NCBI RefSeq assembly: GCF_020404845.1
Contig: NZ_JAIOJZ010000047.1
Coordinates: forward strand, 1-64,000
Origin: Streptomyces hyderabadensis
GTDB lineage: Bacteria; Actinomycetota; Actinomycetes; Streptomycetales; Streptomycetaceae
Direction of reading: 5' to 3'
Length of the DNA: 64,000 bases
Both the position numbers and the translations under genes were made by a program. Below are positions 61,396 to 64,000 of the stretch, piece by piece; the first letter of the stretch is position 1; the number at the start of each line of letters is the position of its first letter. The notes beneath the pieces are model-generated. The model ran no database searches and was not told the DNA's origin. It worked only from the letters and a program-made list of their open reading frames with translations.

Positions 61396-63891
61396 TCAGC
61401 GGCCCGCGCTGTCCACCACCGCGGCCCACTCGTCCAGCAGCGCCTGCGCGGAGGCGTCGTCCGGGCCCTCGGCCCACAGGTGGGTGACCGCTTCCGCGGG
61501 GTCGGGCAGCACCATCACCCAGCGTCCGTCGGTCTCGACCACCCGCACCCCGTCCGTGGTGTCCACGAACCGGTCCCCGGCCGCCTCGACGACCCGCCGC
61601 ATCACCAGGCCCTTCACCGCCCACGGCGTCGCCAGGTCACGCTTCAGGACGTGCGCCCGCGGGATCCGCGCGTCGATCTGGCTCAGCGTGAGCTGCGTCC
61701 GCGCCACCAGCCCGATCAGCCGGACGAAGGCGGCCGTACCGTCGTAGACGCTGCTGAACTCCGGAACGATGAAGCCGCCCTTGCCGTCCCCGCCGAAGAT
61801 CGCGCCTTCCTCGCCGCCCACCCGCGTCAGGTCGTCCGGTGAGGTGGTCGTCCACTCGACCTGTGTGCCGTGGTACGCGGCGACCTGCTCGGCGATCCTG
61901 GTGGTCGTCACGGGGAGCGCGACCCGGCCGCTGCGCCGCTCGGCCGCGATCAGGTCCAGCATCACCAGCAGCGCCCGGTCGTCCTCGATGATGCGGCCCT
62001 TCTCGTCGACGAGCGACAGCCGCTCGCCGACCGGGTCGAACCGCACCCCGAACGCGGCCCGCGAGGACGCCACGATCTCCCCGAGGCGCACCAGACCGGA
62101 CCGCCGCATGTCGGCCGACTCGGTGGGCCTGGCCTCGTCGAGACCGGGGTTGATGGTCAGCGAGTCGACACCCAGCTTGCCGAGCAGGCTGGGCAGCACC
62201 AGCCCCGCACTGCCGTTGGAGGCGTCGACGACCACCTTGAGCCCGGACTCGGCGATCCCGGTGATGTCGACATTGCGCAGGAGCGATCCGGTGTAGGAGT
62301 CGTACACGCTCGACGGGAAGTGCAGGTCCCCGATCTCACCGGGGAACGCCCGCCGGTACTCCTGCCGCGCGAACACCCGGTCCAGCTTCCGCTGGCTGCC
62401 CTGCGACAGGTCGGCGCCCTGTCCGTCGAAGAACATGATGTCGACGGAGTCCGGCACACCCAGGGTGGTCCGGATCATGATCCCGCCGGCGCTGCCCCGC
62501 GCGGTCTGCTGCCGCGCCACCGGCAGCGGTACGTTCTCCAGGTCGCGTACGTCGATGGCACTGGCCTGCAGCGCGGAGATCACCGCCCGCTTCAGCGCAC
62601 GGGCACCGCGGGAGTGGTCGCGGGCCGTGGTGACGGTGGACCCCTTCTTCAGGGTCGTCGCGTACGCCCCCGCGAGCCGAACGGCCAGCTCGGGTGTGAT
62701 CTCGACGTTCAGGATGCCGGAAACGCCGCGGGCGCCGAAGAGATGCGCCTGCCCGCGGGACTCCCAGATCACCGAGGTGTTGACGAAGGCACCGGCCTCG
62801 ATGGTCTTGAACGGGTAGACCCGCACATTCCCCTGGACGATCGATTCTTCACCGACCAGGCACTCGTCACCGATGACCGCGCCGTCCTCGATCCGCGCGG
62901 CACGCATGATGTCGGTGTTCTTGCCGACCACACAGCCCCGCAGATTGCTGTGCGGTCCGACGTACACGTTGTCGGCGACCACGGCCTTGTGCAGGAACGC
63001 GCCGCTCTTGACGACGACGTTGGACCCGACGACCGTGTGCTCGCGGATCTCGGCGCCGGCCTCGACCTTGGCGTAGTCGCCGACGTACAGGGGCCCGCGC
63101 AGCACGGCGTCGGGATGCACCTCGGCCCCCTCGGCGACCCAGACCCCGGGCGAGATCTCGAAGCCGTCGATGTCGACGTCGACCTTGCGTTCCAGGACGT
63201 CGGCCTGGGCCTTCACATAGCTTTCGTGGGTGCCGACGTCTTCCCAGTAGCCCTCGGCGACATAGCCGTAGATGGGCTTGCCTTCCTTCATCAGCTGCGG
63301 GAAGACGTCACCGGACCAGTCCACGGGCACATCGGGGTCGACGTAGTCGAAGACCTCGGGCTCCATGACGTAGATCCCGGTGTTCACGGTGTCCGAGAAG
63401 ACCTGGCCCCAGGTCGGCTTCTCCAGGAAGCGCTCGACCTTGCCCTCTTCGTCGACGATGGTGATGCCGAATTCCAGCGGGTTGGGCACGCGCGTCAGAC
63501 AGACCGTGACGAGCGAGCCCTTTTCCTTGTGGAAATTGATCAGATCGGTGAGATCGAAGTCGGTCAGGGCATCGCCGGAAATGACGAGGAAGGCATCGTC
63601 CTTCAACGCCTCCTCGGCGTTCTTGACGCTTCCGGCGGTACCGAGTGGCTTCTCCTCGTTGGCATAGGTGAGCTCCATTCCGAGCTCTTCGCCGTCACCG
63701 AAATAGTTCTTGACCAGCGAGGCCAGGAACTGGACGGTCACGACGGTCTCAGTGAGCCCATGCCTTTTGAGCAGCCGAAGAACGTGCTCCATGATCGGCC
63801 GGTTGACCACCGGCAGGAGCGGCTTGGGCATGCTCGAGGTCATGGGACGAAGGCGTGTGCCTTCGCCTCCAGCCATCACGACGGCCTTCAT
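61396..63891 (-). CDS. Mannose-1-phosphate guanylyltransferase fused to a PMM-like domain
   Basis: 831-residue fusion. N-terminal nucleotidyltransferase (1-230): MKAVVMAGGEGTRLRPMTSS with the GGxGTRLxP motif, PKPLLPV, and VISGDALTDFDL as the metal Asp. Then a left-handed beta-helix (about 250-380). The C-terminal part (about 385-831) is a phosphomannomutase-like fold but seems inactive: the phospho-Ser loop TASHNP is replaced by RTTLGVPD, the metal loop DGDGDR by DPVGER, and the GGEESGH-type sugar loop by GGDGKGG. Role: GDP-mannose supply for glycans and glycoproteins. The RBS AGAGGAGG precedes the start. Confidence 0.9.
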   Translation of the reverse strand: MKAVVMAGGEGTRLRPMTSSMPKPLLPVVNRPIMEHVLRLLKRHGLTETVVTVQFLASLVKNYFGDGEELGMELTYANEEKPLGTAGSVKNAEEALKDDAFLVISGDALTDFDLTDLINFHKEKGSLVTVCLTRVPNPLEFGITIVDEEGKVERFLEKPTWGQVFSDTVNTGIYVMEPEVFDYVDPDVPVDWSGDVFPQLMKEGKPIYGYVAEGYWEDVGTHESYVKAQADVLERKVDVDIDGFEISPGVWVAEGAEVHPDAVLRGPLYVGDYAKVEAGAEIREHTVVGSNVVVKSGAFLHKAVVADNVYVGPHSNLRGCVVGKNTDIMRAARIEDGAVIGDECLVGEESIVQGNVRVYPFKTIEAGAFVNTSVIWESRGQAHLFGARGVSGILNVEITPELAVRLAGAYATTLKKGSTVTTARDHSRGARALKRAVISALQASAIDVRDLENVPLPVARQQTARGSAGGIMIRTTLGVPDSVDIMFFDGQGADLSQGSQRKLDRVFARQEYRRAFPGEIGDLHFPSSVYDSYTGSLLRNVDITGIAESGLKVVVDASNGSAGLVLPSLLGKLGVDSLTINPGLDEARPTESADMRRSGLVRLGEIVASSRAAFGVRFDPVGERLSLVDEKGRIIEDDRALLVMLDLIAAERRSGRVALPVTTTRIAEQVAAYHGTQVEWTTTSPDDLTRVGGEEGAIFGGDGKGGFIVPEFSSVYDGTAAFVRLIGLVARTQLTLSQIDARIPRAHVLKRDLATPWAVKGLVMRRVVEAAGDRFVDTTDGVRVVETDGRWVMVLPDPAEAVTHLWAEGPDDASAQALLDEWAAVVDSAGR

Positions 63892-64000
63892 GTCGGAAGC
63901 GTCCTCCTCTGAGAGACGACGGTTTAGCCGACTTCACCCGTCCAGGGTCCCGCACTTTTCCAGCGGGGGCCATCCGGCCACCGGGACCGCACAATCAGCG
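63892..64000 (-). promoter_or_regulatory. Upstream region of the guanylyltransferase gene
   Basis: 109 nt to the window edge hold the AGAGGAGGAC ribosome binding site for the gene at 61396-63891. Nothing else is seen. The promoter probably lies here or just beyond the edge. Confidence 0.4.

Overview
The window is high-GC DNA with strong third-position G/C bias, frequent GTG starts and densely packed short operons. Its gene families are typical of Streptomyces: tuf3-type EF-Tu, a LAL regulator, DUF5999, MocR, Lnt and the GarA/FtsR cluster. Gene content and order recall the tuf3-lnt1-ung-fabG3-gcvP-dinP region of the S. coelicolor chromosome. That comparison is from memory; no search was run. 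I see no rRNA, tRNA, CRISPR array or intact insertion sequence.

Left part (1-24 kb): the start of a spermidine-synthase-like gene, the specialised elongation factor tuf3, an AlkD-like repair protein, a TVP38-type membrane protein, a thiolase divergent from an HxlR regulator, and uppP. A four-gene segment follows uppP: response regulator, histidine kinase, a hypothetical gene and an aldo/keto reductase. It ends in a diverged second copy of the 3' end of uppP, so it looks like an insertion. Next come a dehydrogenase with a perfect palindromic operator, lnt, a Gfo/Idh/MocA oxidoreductase, an FAD monooxygenase divergent from a TetR regulator with paired operators, a DinB-superfamily protein, a lipoprotein, ung, a peptide-binding lipoprotein, two FabG-type reductases, a secreted Asp/Gly-rich protein, and a coupled DUF3037/HipA-like kinase pair.

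Middle part (24-50 kb): a Ser/Thr-kinase-like ATPase, a 933-residue LAL regulator, aminopeptidase P, a TrmB/LuxR-like regulator, a secreted subtilase with a C-terminal P domain, a Rieske lipoprotein, and three EamA exporters. Two of the exporters flank a candidate leader-peptide attenuator. Also here are a MocR regulator divergent from an FMN-binding split-barrel protein, a Clp-N protein, a PadR regulator beside a broken ABC ATPase, PhzF, a CPBP membrane protein, a GCS2-type ligase, and a molybdate locus (HTH-Mop regulator, modABC, di-Mop protein).

Right part (50-64 kb): gcvP under a tandem glycine riboswitch, a PRC-barrel protein, DinB polymerase, then a conserved actinobacterial block (MerR/ResR-like, bifunctional nuclease, FtsR-like MerR, GarA-like FHA protein, DUF881, Sbp, DUF881). 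The block matches the remembered order of M. tuberculosis Rv1823-Rv1832 without gcvH. The window ends with a GDP-mannose pyrophosphorylase fused to a degenerate phosphomannomutase-like domain.

The observations I rate highest are: (i) a 13-codon Pro-rich leader ORF between the two EamA genes with an RNA stem that would hide the downstream ribosome binding site; (ii) the uppP remnant marking an inserted signalling module; (iii) MocR direct repeats lying on the regulator's own apparently leaderless start; and (iv) the apparently dead phosphomannomutase domain.
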